A stretch of DNA of 64,000 bases from Ancylobacter oerskovii (lineage in GTDB: Bacteria; Pseudomonadota; Alphaproteobacteria; Rhizobiales; Xanthobacteraceae), in contig NZ_JAHBGB010000006.1 of the NCBI RefSeq assembly GCF_018390555.1, positions 490,446 to 554,445 on the forward strand, read 5' to 3'. Position numbers and translations under genes: made by a program. The notes beneath the pieces were generated by a model. The model had not been told where the DNA came from, ran no database searches, and saw only the letters and a program-made list of their open reading frames with translations. Positions within the stretch are counted from its first letter, which is position 1. Each line of letters starts with the position of its first letter. Below are positions 35,968 through 44,714 of this stretch, in pieces.

Positions 35968-37700
35968 GCGAGATCACCGCCTCCCACCGGCTGGTCGGCG
36001 ACAGCCCCGCGACCAGCCTGCCGCTGCTGCGGCGGCTGTCGACGCTCCAGCCGGTCCGCTTCCTCGTCATCGGCGGCTCCATCGCTATCCTCTTGGCATT
36101 GATCGCTTATCCGCTGGCGCTGCTCGCCGGCTACAGCTTCGTCGATGCCCATGGCAACGTGACCTTCGACACCTTCGAGAAGGCCTTCGCCCGTCGCGGC
36201 ATGTGGCAGGCGACGGTGAATTCCGGCTGGCTTGTGCTGTTCGTGACCGTCGGCGCCTGCGCGCTCGGCGTGCCGCTCGCCTGGATCGTCGCCCGCACCG
36301 ACGCGCCGGGCAAGGCGCTGGTGACGTTGTCGGCCGGCATCTCCTTCGTGATCCCGACCTTCATCTCGGTGATCTCGTGGATCTTCCTCGCCGCCCCGAA
36401 CTCGGGCTATCTCAACAGGTTGGCGGTGGAATATCTCGGTTTCAGCACCGCGCCGCTCAACATCATGAGCTTCGGCGGCCTGGTCTTCATCGAGATCGTC
36501 GGCGTCTATCCGCTGGTGTTCTTCGCGGTCAGCGCCGCCCTGCACAATATCGATGCCAGCCACGAGCAGGCGGCCCGCGTGCTCGGCGCCAGCCGGCTGC
36601 GCACCACGCTGACGGTAACGCTGCCGCTGGTGCGCCCGGCCATCCTCTCCGCGGTGATCCTCGTCATGCTGGACGCGCTGTCCTCCTTCGGCGCGCCGGC
36701 GGCGATCGGCACCATGGCGAATTTCTCGGTCATCACCACCAAGATCTACGACTTGCTGAAGTTTCCGCCGCAGTTCAACTACGCGGCGGCGGTGGCGATG
36801 CCGATCCTGATCGTCACCGCGCTCAGCCTGCTGATCCAGAAATACGCCATCCGCACCGAGAATTTCCGCACTCTCACCGGCAAGGCGAGCGCCGACCAGA
36901 TCACCACGCTCGGCCGCTGGCGCTGGCTGGCAGGCGGCTTCTGCCTGCTCGTCGCCTTCGGCACCGCCGTGCTGCCGGTCGGCGCGCTGGTGCTGCTGTC
37001 GCTGCTCTCCTCCTTCGGCGCGCCGATCAGCCTCGATAACCTCGTGACCAAGCATTACGGGCTGATCTTCGACGAGGATTTCGTCGCCCGCGCCTCGATC
37101 ATCCATTCGATGCTGCTGGCGCTGGCCACCGCCACGGTCTGCGCGACGCTCGGGCTGGTGCTCGGCTGGGTGGTGGAGCGCTTCCGCTTCTTCGGCCGCG
37201 AGGTGATCTCCTTCCTCGTCATGATCGCCTATGGCTTCCCCTCCATCGCCTATGCGGTGGGGATCCTGATGGGCTATGTCGACCTGTTCTACGGCACGCT
37301 GACGCTGATCCTCATCGCCTATGCCGGCAAGCTGCTGCCAATCGCCTTCGTGCTGGTGAGGAACGGCATCCAGCAGCTCTCCACCGATCTGGAGGAAGCC
37401 GCGCGCATCTCCGGCGCCGGCTGGCTGCGCTCGATCCGGGACGTGACCTTCCCGCTGGTGCGCGGCGCGGTCGGCATCGCCTGGGTGCTGATGTTCTCGC
37501 TCAGCCTGCGCGAGCTCTCCATGTCGGCGATCCTCGCCCAGTCGGACACCCAGGTGATGCCGACCGTGGTGTTGCAGTTCATCGAGGACGGCGCCGTCGA
37601 GCTCGCCGCCGCGCTCGCCGTGATCATCGTCGCGGTCAGCCTGACCATGCTCGGCCTCATCCGCCTCTTCACCCGCAAGAAGACGGCCGTCGTCAGCTAG
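35964..37700 (+). CDS. ABC importer permease, fused double-domain (FbpB/ThiP type), 578 aa
   Basis: This is a polytopic inner-membrane protein with about twelve transmembrane helices in two homologous halves. Each half contains an EAA loop: HEQAARVLGASRLRTTLTVTLP in the first and LEEAARISGAGWLRSIRDVTFP in the second. Such fused permeases serve ferric iron, thiamine or phosphonate-type importers. It overlaps the ATPase gene by four bases and is followed 13 bases later by the FAD enzyme gene. The binding protein is encoded 3 kb further on. Confidence 0.92.
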   Translation: MSEITASHRLVGDSPATSLPLLRRLSTLQPVRFLVIGGSIAILLALIAYPLALLAGYSFVDAHGNVTFDTFEKAFARRGMWQATVNSGWLVLFVTVGACALGVPLAWIVARTDAPGKALVTLSAGISFVIPTFISVISWIFLAAPNSGYLNRLAVEYLGFSTAPLNIMSFGGLVFIEIVGVYPLVFFAVSAALHNIDASHEQAARVLGASRLRTTLTVTLPLVRPAILSAVILVMLDALSSFGAPAAIGTMANFSVITTKIYDLLKFPPQFNYAAAVAMPILIVTALSLLIQKYAIRTENFRTLTGKASADQITTLGRWRWLAGGFCLLVAFGTAVLPVGALVLLSLLSSFGAPISLDNLVTKHYGLIFDEDFVARASIIHSMLLALATATVCATLGLVLGWVVERFRFFGREVISFLVMIAYGFPSIAYAVGILMGYVDLFYGTLTLILIAYAGKLLPIAFVLVRNGIQQLSTDLEEAARISGAGWLRSIRDVTFPLVRGAVGIAWVLMFSLSLRELSMSAILAQSDTQVMPTVVLQFIEDGAVELAAALAVIIVAVSLTMLGLIRLFTRKKTAVVS

Positions 37701-37713
37701 CGGAGAAATCTCC

Positions 37714-39276
37714 ATGACCCTGCACACCCCCGCCTCCGAACGCTTCGACGAAGCGTTCGACGTCCTCGTCGTCGGCTTCGGCTTCGCCGGCGGCGCCTCC
37801 GCCATCGCCGCCCACGATGCCGGCGCTCGCGTGCTGCTAATCGAGAAGCAGCCCGATCCCGGCGGCATCTCGATCTGCGCCGGCGGCGGCATCCGCACCG
37901 TCGTCGAGCCGGAGGGCGCGCGCACCTATCTGCGTCACACCGTCGGGCCGGATGTGCCGGACGATGTGCTCGACACCGTCGCCGGCGGCATGGCGGAGCT
38001 GGAGCCCTATTTCCGCGGCCTCGCCAAGGTGAACGGCGCGCAGATCGAGGTGCACCGGCGCGTCGCCAACTACCCCTTCCCCGGCCACGACGCCTTCGGC
38101 ACCGTCGAGGTGCTGTCGATCCCCGGCTTCGACGCGCGCACCGAATATCCGCATGTGCGCGGACGGCTGCGCGGGCCGAACGTGTTCAAGCTGGTGCACG
38201 ACAATGTCCGCGCCCGCGGCATCGAGGTGCGGCTGAACACGGCGGCGGAACGGCTGATCCTCGGCCCGGATGGCGGCGTGCTTGGCGCCGAGATCCGTGA
38301 GGACGGCCAGTTGAAGCGCATTGCCGCCCGGCGCGGCGTCATCCTCGCCTCCGGCGGCTTCGAGGCGGCACCGGAAATCCAGCGCAAATACTGGCAGATC
38401 CGCCCGGTTCTGCCGGTGGCCACGCGCAGTAATACCGGCGACGGGCTGCGCATGGCGCAGGCGGCCGGCGCCGACCTCTGGCACATGTGGCACTTCCACG
38501 GTTCCTACGGCTTCCGCCACCCAGACCCGGCCTATCCCTACGGCCTGCGCGTCAAGAAGGTGCCGGACTGGACGCCGCAGCTGCAGGAGCCGGATGTACG
38601 CCTGTCCTGGATCGTGCTCGACCGCCAGGGCCGGCGCTTCATGAACGAATACCAGCCCTATCTGCAGGACACCGGCCACCGTCCGCTCGACCAGTACGAT
38701 GCGCAGACGCAGCGTTTCCCGCGCATCCCGGCCTTCCTGGTCGTCGACGAGGAGGGGCGCAAGCTCTACCCGCTCGGCCAGACCGTACTGAACGACCGCA
38801 CGGTGGAGCCCTATGAGTGGAGCGACGACAATCTGAAGGAGGTCGGCAACGGCATCCTCAAGCGGGCCGACAGCGTCAAGGAGCTCGCCGTGCTCATCGG
38901 CGCCGATCCCGCGGCGGTCGCCGAAAGCCTCGCGCGCTGGAACGCCGCGGTGGAGGACGGCCGCGACGGCGATCACAACCGCCCCGCCGGGACGCTGTTC
39001 CCGGTGAAGAACCCGCCCTTCTATGTCGGCGAGCTGTGGCCGGTGGTCAGCAACACCCAGGGCGGCCCGGCGCATGATGCGCGCCAGCGCGTCGTCACCC
39101 CGCACGGCACGCCGATCCCCCGCCTCTACGAGGCCGGCGAGATCGGATCCATCTGGGGCTTCCTCTATCTCGGCGCCGGCAACCTCGCGGAGTGTTTCGT
39201 CACCGGCCGGATCGCCGGCCGCGAAGCGGCGAGCGAACGTCCCTGGGCCAGTTCCCCCGAGCTGACCACCGCCTGA
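37714..39276 (+). CDS. FAD-dependent oxidoreductase (fumarate reductase/ketosteroid dehydrogenase-like), 520 aa
   Basis: This is a soluble flavoprotein with an N-terminal Rossmann motif (VVGFGFAGGASAIAAHDAG, about residues 16-34) and the downstream DPGGISICAGGGIRT stretch. A C-terminal FAD-contact segment reads GEIGSIWGFLYLGAGNLAEC. The family covers succinate/fumarate and 3-ketosteroid dehydrogenases, so it probably oxidises or reduces a C=C or C-OH bond in the cluster's substrate. It starts after GGAGAAATCTCC, 13 bases past the permease stop. No signal peptide or heme-binding domain is visible. Confidence 0.88.
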   Translation: MTLHTPASERFDEAFDVLVVGFGFAGGASAIAAHDAGARVLLIEKQPDPGGISICAGGGIRTVVEPEGARTYLRHTVGPDVPDDVLDTVAGGMAELEPYFRGLAKVNGAQIEVHRRVANYPFPGHDAFGTVEVLSIPGFDARTEYPHVRGRLRGPNVFKLVHDNVRARGIEVRLNTAAERLILGPDGGVLGAEIREDGQLKRIAARRGVILASGGFEAAPEIQRKYWQIRPVLPVATRSNTGDGLRMAQAAGADLWHMWHFHGSYGFRHPDPAYPYGLRVKKVPDWTPQLQEPDVRLSWIVLDRQGRRFMNEYQPYLQDTGHRPLDQYDAQTQRFPRIPAFLVVDEEGRKLYPLGQTVLNDRTVEPYEWSDDNLKEVGNGILKRADSVKELAVLIGADPAAVAESLARWNAAVEDGRDGDHNRPAGTLFPVKNPPFYVGELWPVVSNTQGGPAHDARQRVVTPHGTPIPRLYEAGEIGSIWGFLYLGAGNLAECFVTGRIAGREAASERPWASSPELTTA

Positions 39277-39298
39277 CGCGACTTCAAGGATCCTGTGA

Positions 39299-40687
39299 AT
39301 GACTGCCCGCAAGCATATGGCGCTCGGCGCCTTTCTCTATCCCACCGGCCACCATGCCGCCGCCTGGCGCCACCCGCAGGCGCAGGCCGATGCCGGCATC
39401 AACTTCAGGCACTACGCCCAGATCGCGCAGCAGGCCGAGGCGGCGAAATTCGACCTGCTGTTCCTGGCCGACAGCGCCGGGGCGCGCGGCGAGGATTGGG
39501 GGGCGCTCGCCCGCTTCTCCACCCATTATGTCGCGCAGTTCGAGCCGCTGACCCTGCTCGGGGCGCTGGCGGCGGTCACCGAGCGCATCGGCCTCGTCGC
39601 CACCGCCTCCACCACCTATAACGAACCCTATGTCCTGGCGCGGAAATTCGCCTCGATCGACCATATCAGCGGCGGCCGCGCGGGGTGGAACCTCGTCACC
39701 TCCGGCAATGAGGGCGAGGCCTATAATTTCGGCCGCGACACGCATCCCCCGCATGACGAGCGCTACCGCCGCGCCACCGAATTCCTCGCCGTGGCGGAGG
39801 GATTGTGGGACAGCTGGGAGGACGACGCCTTCTCCCGCGACAAGGAAAGCGGCGTCTTCTTCGATCCCGAGAAGGTCTACAGCCTCGATCATCGCGGCGA
39901 ATTCTTCGCGGTGCGCGGCCCGCTGAACATTCCCCGCTCGCCGCAGGGCTGGCCGGTGCTGGTGCAGGCCGGCTCGTCCGAGGCCGGCAAGGAACTCGCC
40001 GCCGCGTCGGCCGAGGTGGTGTTCACCGCCCAGCAGACGCTCGCCGCCGCCCAGGCCTTCTATCGCGACGTGAAGGCGCGCGCCCTCGCCCATGGCCGCG
40101 CGCCGGACGAGGTGAAGATCCTGCCGGGTATCTTTCCAGTGGTCGGCCGCACCGAGGCGGAAGCGAAGGCGAAATTCGAGGAACTGCAGAACCTCATCCA
40201 CCCGGATGTCGCGCTGTCGATCCTCGAACACCGGCTCGGCATCCCGCTGCGCCATTTGCCGCTCGACGGACCGCTGCCGAAGGACATCCCGCTCACCAAT
40301 GCGGCGCAAAGCCGGCAGGCGCTGCTGCTGGAACTCGCCGAGCGCGAGGGCCTGTCGATCCTGCAGCTCGGCCTGCGGGTCGCCGGCGCGCGCGGCCACT
40401 GGCAGGTGGTCGGCACGCCCGAGCAGATCGTCGACGTGATGGAGGAGCGCTTCCTCAACGAGGGCGCCGACGGCTTCAACGTCATGCCGCCTTATCTTCC
40501 CGGCGGGCTCACCGACTTCATCGAGCTGGTGATCCCCGAACTGCGCCGCCGCGGCCTGTTCCGCACCGATTATGAAGGCCGCACGCTGCGCGAGCATCTC
40601 GGCCTGAAGCGCCCGGCGCGCCACCACAAGCACAACAAGGCGATCGAGAGCATCGGCCACGCCGCCGATGCGCCGGCCGCCGCCTGA
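39299..40687 (+). CDS. LLM-class flavin monooxygenase, NtaA/SnaA/DszA family, 462 aa
   Basis: This is the second luciferase-superfamily monooxygenase of the cluster and a clear paralogue of the first. It shares the ATASTTYNEPYVLARKFASID and DHISGGRAGWNLVTS segments, the WPVLVQAGSSEAG motif and the ending YEGRTLREHLGLKRPA. A longer Lys/His-rich tail (residues 440-462) distinguishes it. AAGGATCC precedes the ATG. Two such enzymes with one importer suggests two successive oxygenations or two related substrates. A partner flavin reductase must be encoded elsewhere. Confidence 0.9.
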   Translation: MTARKHMALGAFLYPTGHHAAAWRHPQAQADAGINFRHYAQIAQQAEAAKFDLLFLADSAGARGEDWGALARFSTHYVAQFEPLTLLGALAAVTERIGLVATASTTYNEPYVLARKFASIDHISGGRAGWNLVTSGNEGEAYNFGRDTHPPHDERYRRATEFLAVAEGLWDSWEDDAFSRDKESGVFFDPEKVYSLDHRGEFFAVRGPLNIPRSPQGWPVLVQAGSSEAGKELAAASAEVVFTAQQTLAAAQAFYRDVKARALAHGRAPDEVKILPGIFPVVGRTEAEAKAKFEELQNLIHPDVALSILEHRLGIPLRHLPLDGPLPKDIPLTNAAQSRQALLLELAEREGLSILQLGLRVAGARGHWQVVGTPEQIVDVMEERFLNEGADGFNVMPPYLPGGLTDFIELVIPELRRRGLFRTDYEGRTLREHLGLKRPARHHKHNKAIESIGHAADAPAAA

Positions 40688-40716
40688 CAGACATCACCCG
40701 TTTCGGAGAATTAGAG

Positions 40717-41787
40717 ATGCTCATCGACAAGCGCAGCCTCATCAAGGGTGCCGCCGCCCTCGCTTTCGCCGCCGGCCTCGCCGCGCCGCTCACGTCTGCA
40801 CGCGCGGACACGCTGCCCGAGCGCTTCGCCAACCTCTACGAGGCGGCGAAGAAGGAAGGCCAGGTGGTCTTCTATACTTCCTACCGGCAGGAGACGAGCA
40901 CGGCGGTCCTGGAGTTCTGGCGCAAGAACTTCCCCGATGTGAAGCTGAACATCGTCCAGAAGCAGACGCTCGACCTCATCCCCACCATCGAGGCGGAAAA
41001 GGCGGCCGGCCGCACCAACCCGGACGTGGTGTTCATCTCCCAGCGCTTCATCCTCGACGACTGGAAGAAGCGCGGCTACCTGACGCCCTACAAGGTGCGC
41101 GACTTCGACAAGATCGGCGGCAACTACAGGGATGCCGACGGCAACTACCTCGCCACCGCCGCCACCCTGCTCTCCGCCGCCTACAACCCGAAGGTCTTCC
41201 CCGATCCGTCGGTGCTGCCGAAGAAGATCACCGACTTCCTCGATCCCAAGTGGAAGGGCAAGATCGTCTTCTCCGATCCGCGCTCGGCCGCCTCGCAGCT
41301 CACCTGGTTCCAGACGCTGCTCGCGCACAACATCATCACCTGGGACACCATCAAGGGCTTTGCGGCGCAGGACTTCCTGTTCACCCGCGGCAATGCGGAA
41401 TCGGTGCGCCTGCTGGTCGCCGGCGAGCGCGATCTGTCGCCGCTGATCTCCTCGCAGAACGTCGTCACCGCCAAGGAGCGCGGCCAGAGCATCGAGGCCT
41501 ATATCCTCGACGAGGGCGTCGTCACCAACGAGAACTACCTGTCGATCTTCAAGGGCGGCCCGAACCCCGAAGCCGCCAAGCTGCTGATCGAGGTGCTCAC
41601 CAGCGCCGAGGGGCAGGAGATCGTGGCCAATGCCGGCTCCTACATCCCCACCCACCCGGACGCCAAGACCCCGGCCGGCCTGCCCAAGCTGGCCGACATC
41701 AAGGTGATCGTCGCGGATCAGGACATCGGCGGCGACGCCTCGCAGAAGTTCCTCGAGCAGTTCGACGCGGTGTTCAACCGCCAGTGA
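40717..41787 (+). CDS. ABC importer periplasmic binding protein, 356 aa
   Basis: This is a periplasmic solute-binding protein of the extracellular binding protein family 1 fold. The signal peptide (about residues 1-30) has charged KRS and hydrophobic core AAALAFAAGLAA. The mature part begins LPERFANLYEAAKKEGQVVFYTSY, typical of ferric-iron-like and phosphonate-like binding proteins. The tandem tyrosines of iron-binding FbpA are not apparent, so an organic ligand is more likely. GGAG precedes the start. A strong hairpin terminator follows the stop. Confidence 0.9.
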   Translation: MLIDKRSLIKGAAALAFAAGLAAPLTSARADTLPERFANLYEAAKKEGQVVFYTSYRQETSTAVLEFWRKNFPDVKLNIVQKQTLDLIPTIEAEKAAGRTNPDVVFISQRFILDDWKKRGYLTPYKVRDFDKIGGNYRDADGNYLATAATLLSAAYNPKVFPDPSVLPKKITDFLDPKWKGKIVFSDPRSAASQLTWFQTLLAHNIITWDTIKGFAAQDFLFTRGNAESVRLLVAGERDLSPLISSQNVVTAKERGQSIEAYILDEGVVTNENYLSIFKGGPNPEAAKLLIEVLTSAEGQEIVANAGSYIPTHPDAKTPAGLPKLADIKVIVADQDIGGDASQKFLEQFDAVFNRQ

Positions 41788-41794
41788 CGCGTTC

Positions 41795-41825
41795 CGGCCC
41801 TCCCGTCCTGGGGAGGGCCGCTTTT
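41795..41825 (+). terminator. Rho-independent-type terminator or attenuator after the binding protein gene
   Basis: A perfect 10-bp GC stem (41795-41804 with 41811-41820) with a six-base loop is followed by CTTTT, the best intrinsic terminator in the window. It lies inside the cluster, so it may reduce rather than stop transcription into the rhodanese and SDR genes. Confidence 0.8.
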
Positions 41826-41841
41826 CCTGCAGGTTCCCGAC

Positions 41842-43437
41842 ATGCCCCGCGCCTTCCCGCGCCTCGACGCCGCCGCCCTCCATGCCCGCCTGAAAAGGGA
41901 GGCCGAAATCGCCCTCCTCGACGTGCGCGAGGAAGGCATTTTCGGCCAGCGCCACCTTCTCGCCGCCTCGAACGCGCCGCTCTCGCGCCTGGAGCGAATC
42001 GTGCCGCCGCTGGTGCCGCGCCTCGCCACTCCCATCGTGCTGGTCGACGACGACGAGACGCTCGCCGAGCGTGCCGCGCTCCTCCTTGCGCAGGCCGGCT
42101 ATGGCGACGTCGCGATCCTCGCCGGCGGTGTGTCCGCCTGGGCATCGGCCGGCTTCGAACTGTTCGGCGGGGTGTATGTGCCCAGCAAGGCCTTCGGCGA
42201 ATTCGTCGAAATCACCTACAACACCCCGCACATCGACGCGCAGGAGTTCGAGGCCCGCCGCAAGGCCGGCGAGGACATCGTGCTGCTCGATAGCCGCCCC
42301 TTCGACGAGTACAGCTGGATCACCATTCCCGGCGCCATCGATTGCCCCGGCGGCGAGCTCGTGCTGCGGGTGCGCGAGAGCGTGCCGAGCGACGACACGC
42401 TGATGGTGGTCAATTGCGGCGGCCGCACCCGTTCGATCATCGGGGCGCAGGTGCTGATCGATGCCGGGCTGCCCAACAAGGTGGTGTCGCTGAAGAACGG
42501 CACGCAGGGCTGGCATCTCGCCGGCCTGGAGGTCGAGCGCGGCGCCAGCACCGTGGCGCCGCTGCCGGCGCCGGCGGCGCAGGACTGGGCGCGCGAGGCG
42601 GCGGCGCGGCTCGTCGAGCGCTATCGGATCCCGGTGATCGACACGGCCACGCTCGCCGGCTTCGAAGCGGAGCGGGAGGCCGTCACCCTCTACCTCTTCG
42701 ACGTGCGCGACCCGGCGGAATACCGCGCCGGCCACCGCCCCGGCTTCCTGCCGGCCCCCGGCGGCCAGCTGGTGCAGGCGACGGACACGTTCATCGCCGT
42801 CCGCCGCGCGCGCATCGTGCTCGCCGACACCGATGGCGTGCGGGCCCGGACCACCGCGGCCTGGCTCGTGCGCATGGGCTTCGATCATGTCTTCGTGCTG
42901 GACGAGGCCGCCGGCACCGGCGCGGTGGAAACCGGCGAGGCCCCGGACGCGCTCCTCGGCCTCCCGGCCGCCCGCGTCGAGGAACTCGCGCCGGCCGACC
43001 TCGCCGGGCTGCTCGAAGGCGCGCAGGCCGTGGTGGTCGACCTCGGTTCGACGCGCGACTATCGGGCCGGCCACATTCCCGGCGCGTGGTTCGCCATCCG
43101 TGCCCGCCTCGGCGAGGACGCCGCGAAGCTGCCGCCGGCGTCCCTCTGCGTGCTGACCTCGCCCGACGGCCTGTTCGCCCGGCTTGCTGCCGCCGAACTC
43201 GCCGCCGCGACCGGCACCCCGGTGAAGGCGCTCGCCGGCGGCACAGCGGCATGGAAGGCGGCCGGCTTCCCGCTGGAGAGCCAGCCGGAATACCTCGCCT
43301 CGGCGCCCGACGACGTGTTCCTCAAGGCCTTCGAGCGCCGCGACAGGCGCGAGGAGGCCATGCGCGACTACCTGCAATGGGAGCTGGACCTCGTCGAGCA
43401 GGTACGGCGCGACGGCACCCTCTCCTTCCGCCTCTGA
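41842..43437 (+). CDS. Four-domain rhodanese-like sulfurtransferase, 531 aa
   Basis: Four rhodanese-homology modules lie at about residues 10-105, 125-235, 270-360 and 390-480. Each shows the fold landmarks, such as the LLDVRE/LLDSRP/LFDVRD/VVDLGS strand and a late LAGG or GTQGW segment. Only the second module has the catalytic loop with cysteine (NCGGRTRS, Cys192). The other three replace it with VDDDET, ADTDGV and TSPDGL. A single active site with three structural domains is therefore expected. It lies downstream of two monooxygenases and an importer, consistent with handling released sulfur, which is inference. It is cytoplasmic, with no signal peptide. Confidence 0.88.
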   Translation: MPRAFPRLDAAALHARLKREAEIALLDVREEGIFGQRHLLAASNAPLSRLERIVPPLVPRLATPIVLVDDDETLAERAALLLAQAGYGDVAILAGGVSAWASAGFELFGGVYVPSKAFGEFVEITYNTPHIDAQEFEARRKAGEDIVLLDSRPFDEYSWITIPGAIDCPGGELVLRVRESVPSDDTLMVVNCGGRTRSIIGAQVLIDAGLPNKVVSLKNGTQGWHLAGLEVERGASTVAPLPAPAAQDWAREAAARLVERYRIPVIDTATLAGFEAEREAVTLYLFDVRDPAEYRAGHRPGFLPAPGGQLVQATDTFIAVRRARIVLADTDGVRARTTAAWLVRMGFDHVFVLDEAAGTGAVETGEAPDALLGLPAARVEELAPADLAGLLEGAQAVVVDLGSTRDYRAGHIPGAWFAIRARLGEDAAKLPPASLCVLTSPDGLFARLAAAELAAATGTPVKALAGGTAAWKAAGFPLESQPEYLASAPDDVFLKAFERRDRREEAMRDYLQWELDLVEQVRRDGTLSFRL

Positions 43438-43457
43438 CCGATACCAGGGATCATCAC

Positions 43458-44222
43458 ATGAGTTCTGCCGATAGCCGCCCGCTCGCCGGAAAAGTCGCAC
43501 TGGTTACCGGATCGGCCCGACGCATCGGCCGCGAAAGTGCCCTGCTGCTGGCGCGGGAGGGCGCGCATGTCGTCGTCCACGCGCGGTCCTCGCGCGAGGA
43601 GATCGAAGCGGTCGCCGCCGAGATCCGCGCCGGGGGCGGACGGGCCACCGCGCTCCTCGCCGACATCACCGTGGAAGCCGAGGCGCAGGGGCTGGTCGAC
43701 GCCATCCTCGGCGAGACCGGACGCCTCGATATCCTGGTGAACAATGCCGCGATACGCGGCGAGAAACCGTTCACCGAGCTGGATCTTGCGGCGTTCCGCG
43801 CCGTCTATTCCGTCATCGTGGAAGGCGCCTTCCTCGTCACCCGGGCCGCGGTCCCGGCCATGCTGAAGAACGGCTTCGGCCGCATCGTCACCATCGGCGG
43901 GGTGAGCGCGCATAGCGGCGTGTCCCACCGCGTGCATGTGGCCACCGCCAAGGCGGCGCTGGTCGGCTTCACCAAGGCGCTGGCGATCGAGTTCGGCGCG
44001 CAGGGCATCACCGCCAACATCGTGGTGCCCGGCCGCATCGGGGGGACGCGCTCCAGGACCTCCGGCGCCGGCGGTGCCTTTCCCGGCGGCGGCTATTTGC
44101 CGGTCGGCCATGAAGGCGCGCCGCGCAACGTCGCAGAGATCGTCCGCACACTGGCATTGCCGTCCGGCGATTTCATCACCGGGCAGACCATCCATGTGAA
44201 TGGCGGCATGTACCTGCCATAG
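43458..44222 (+). CDS. SDR-family oxidoreductase lacking the canonical Tyr, 254 aa
   Basis: This is a classical short-chain dehydrogenase by fold. The nucleotide-binding motif is TGSARRIG and the NNAA motif is present (LVNNAAIRG). The active-site region reads GVSAHSGVSHRVHVATAKAA: the lysine is there, but Val occupies the usual tyrosine position, preceded by His. Catalysis must differ from standard SDRs or be lost. It is the last gene of the monooxygenase/importer cluster. The C-terminal segment FITGQTIHVNGGMYLP is normal for the family. Confidence 0.87.
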   Translation: MSSADSRPLAGKVALVTGSARRIGRESALLLAREGAHVVVHARSSREEIEAVAAEIRAGGGRATALLADITVEAEAQGLVDAILGETGRLDILVNNAAIRGEKPFTELDLAAFRAVYSVIVEGAFLVTRAAVPAMLKNGFGRIVTIGGVSAHSGVSHRVHVATAKAALVGFTKALAIEFGAQGITANIVVPGRIGGTRSRTSGAGGAFPGGGYLPVGHEGAPRNVAEIVRTLALPSGDFITGQTIHVNGGMYLP

Positions 44223-44285
44223 GCGCGACGGTGGAAGCCGCTTGCGGCGGGCTGCCCTTCCCGCCGATCGGCAGGCCGCGCCCGT

Positions 44286-44417
44286 TCAGTCGTTGCCCTT
44301 GAGCGCCCACCAGACGCCGCTCACGCCGACGATCAGCAGATAGAGCAGCACGGCCGCCAGCGCGACCAGCGGAACGGACAGCAACCCGATCAATATCAGC
44401 GACATCGTTTCGATCAT
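44286..44417 (-). CDS. Small single-span membrane protein, 43 aa
   Basis: This is a very short frame with one long hydrophobic segment (about residues 6-36) and a WWALKGND tail. GGGTGG lies a normal distance before the ATG. It has no recognised family, and coding status is uncertain. It is convergent with the SDR gene and divergent from the TolC-like gene. Confidence 0.4.
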   Translation of the reverse strand: MIETMSLILIGLLSVPLVALAAVLLYLLIVGVSGVWWALKGND

Positions 44418-44603
44418 CGAATCCACCCTGCACATTCGGGACATGGCAGGCAAGCGCGACGAGCGTCCCCAGATCACCACGCCCGCCCGGCGGGAAGGAC
44501 GACCTGCCCGACGGCGACAGACCCGCGCCCCTATTGGAAAACCGACCCGCTCCCGCGTTGCCAAAATTAAAGGTACTATGAAGTTTCTCAATTCGCTGTC
44601 AGT

Positions 44604-44646
44604 ATGCCCGGGCATTTGAGGATCTGGGATGGAGTGACGGCTCCAT
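44604..44646. promoter_or_regulatory. Two dyads upstream of the TolC-like gene
   Basis: A perfect 12-bp palindrome (ATGCCCGGGCAT, 44604-44615) and a second inverted repeat with 6-bp arms (44629-44646) lie 70-110 bases before the start, next to an AT-richer patch near 44565-44600. They could be operator sites or a leader hairpin. Confidence 0.4.
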
Positions 44647-44714
44647 GTCAGCACGGGCCAGGCCATTGCTCCCACCCCCTGCGGAGCGATGCGTCTGGCC
44701 CGACTTTTCAGTAG

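Noticed and set aside
40711..43500. 929-codon minus-strand frame across the binding protein and rhodanese genes
   Set aside because: The plus strand carries recognisable proteins with ribosome-binding sites and a terminator; the minus frame has no family features.
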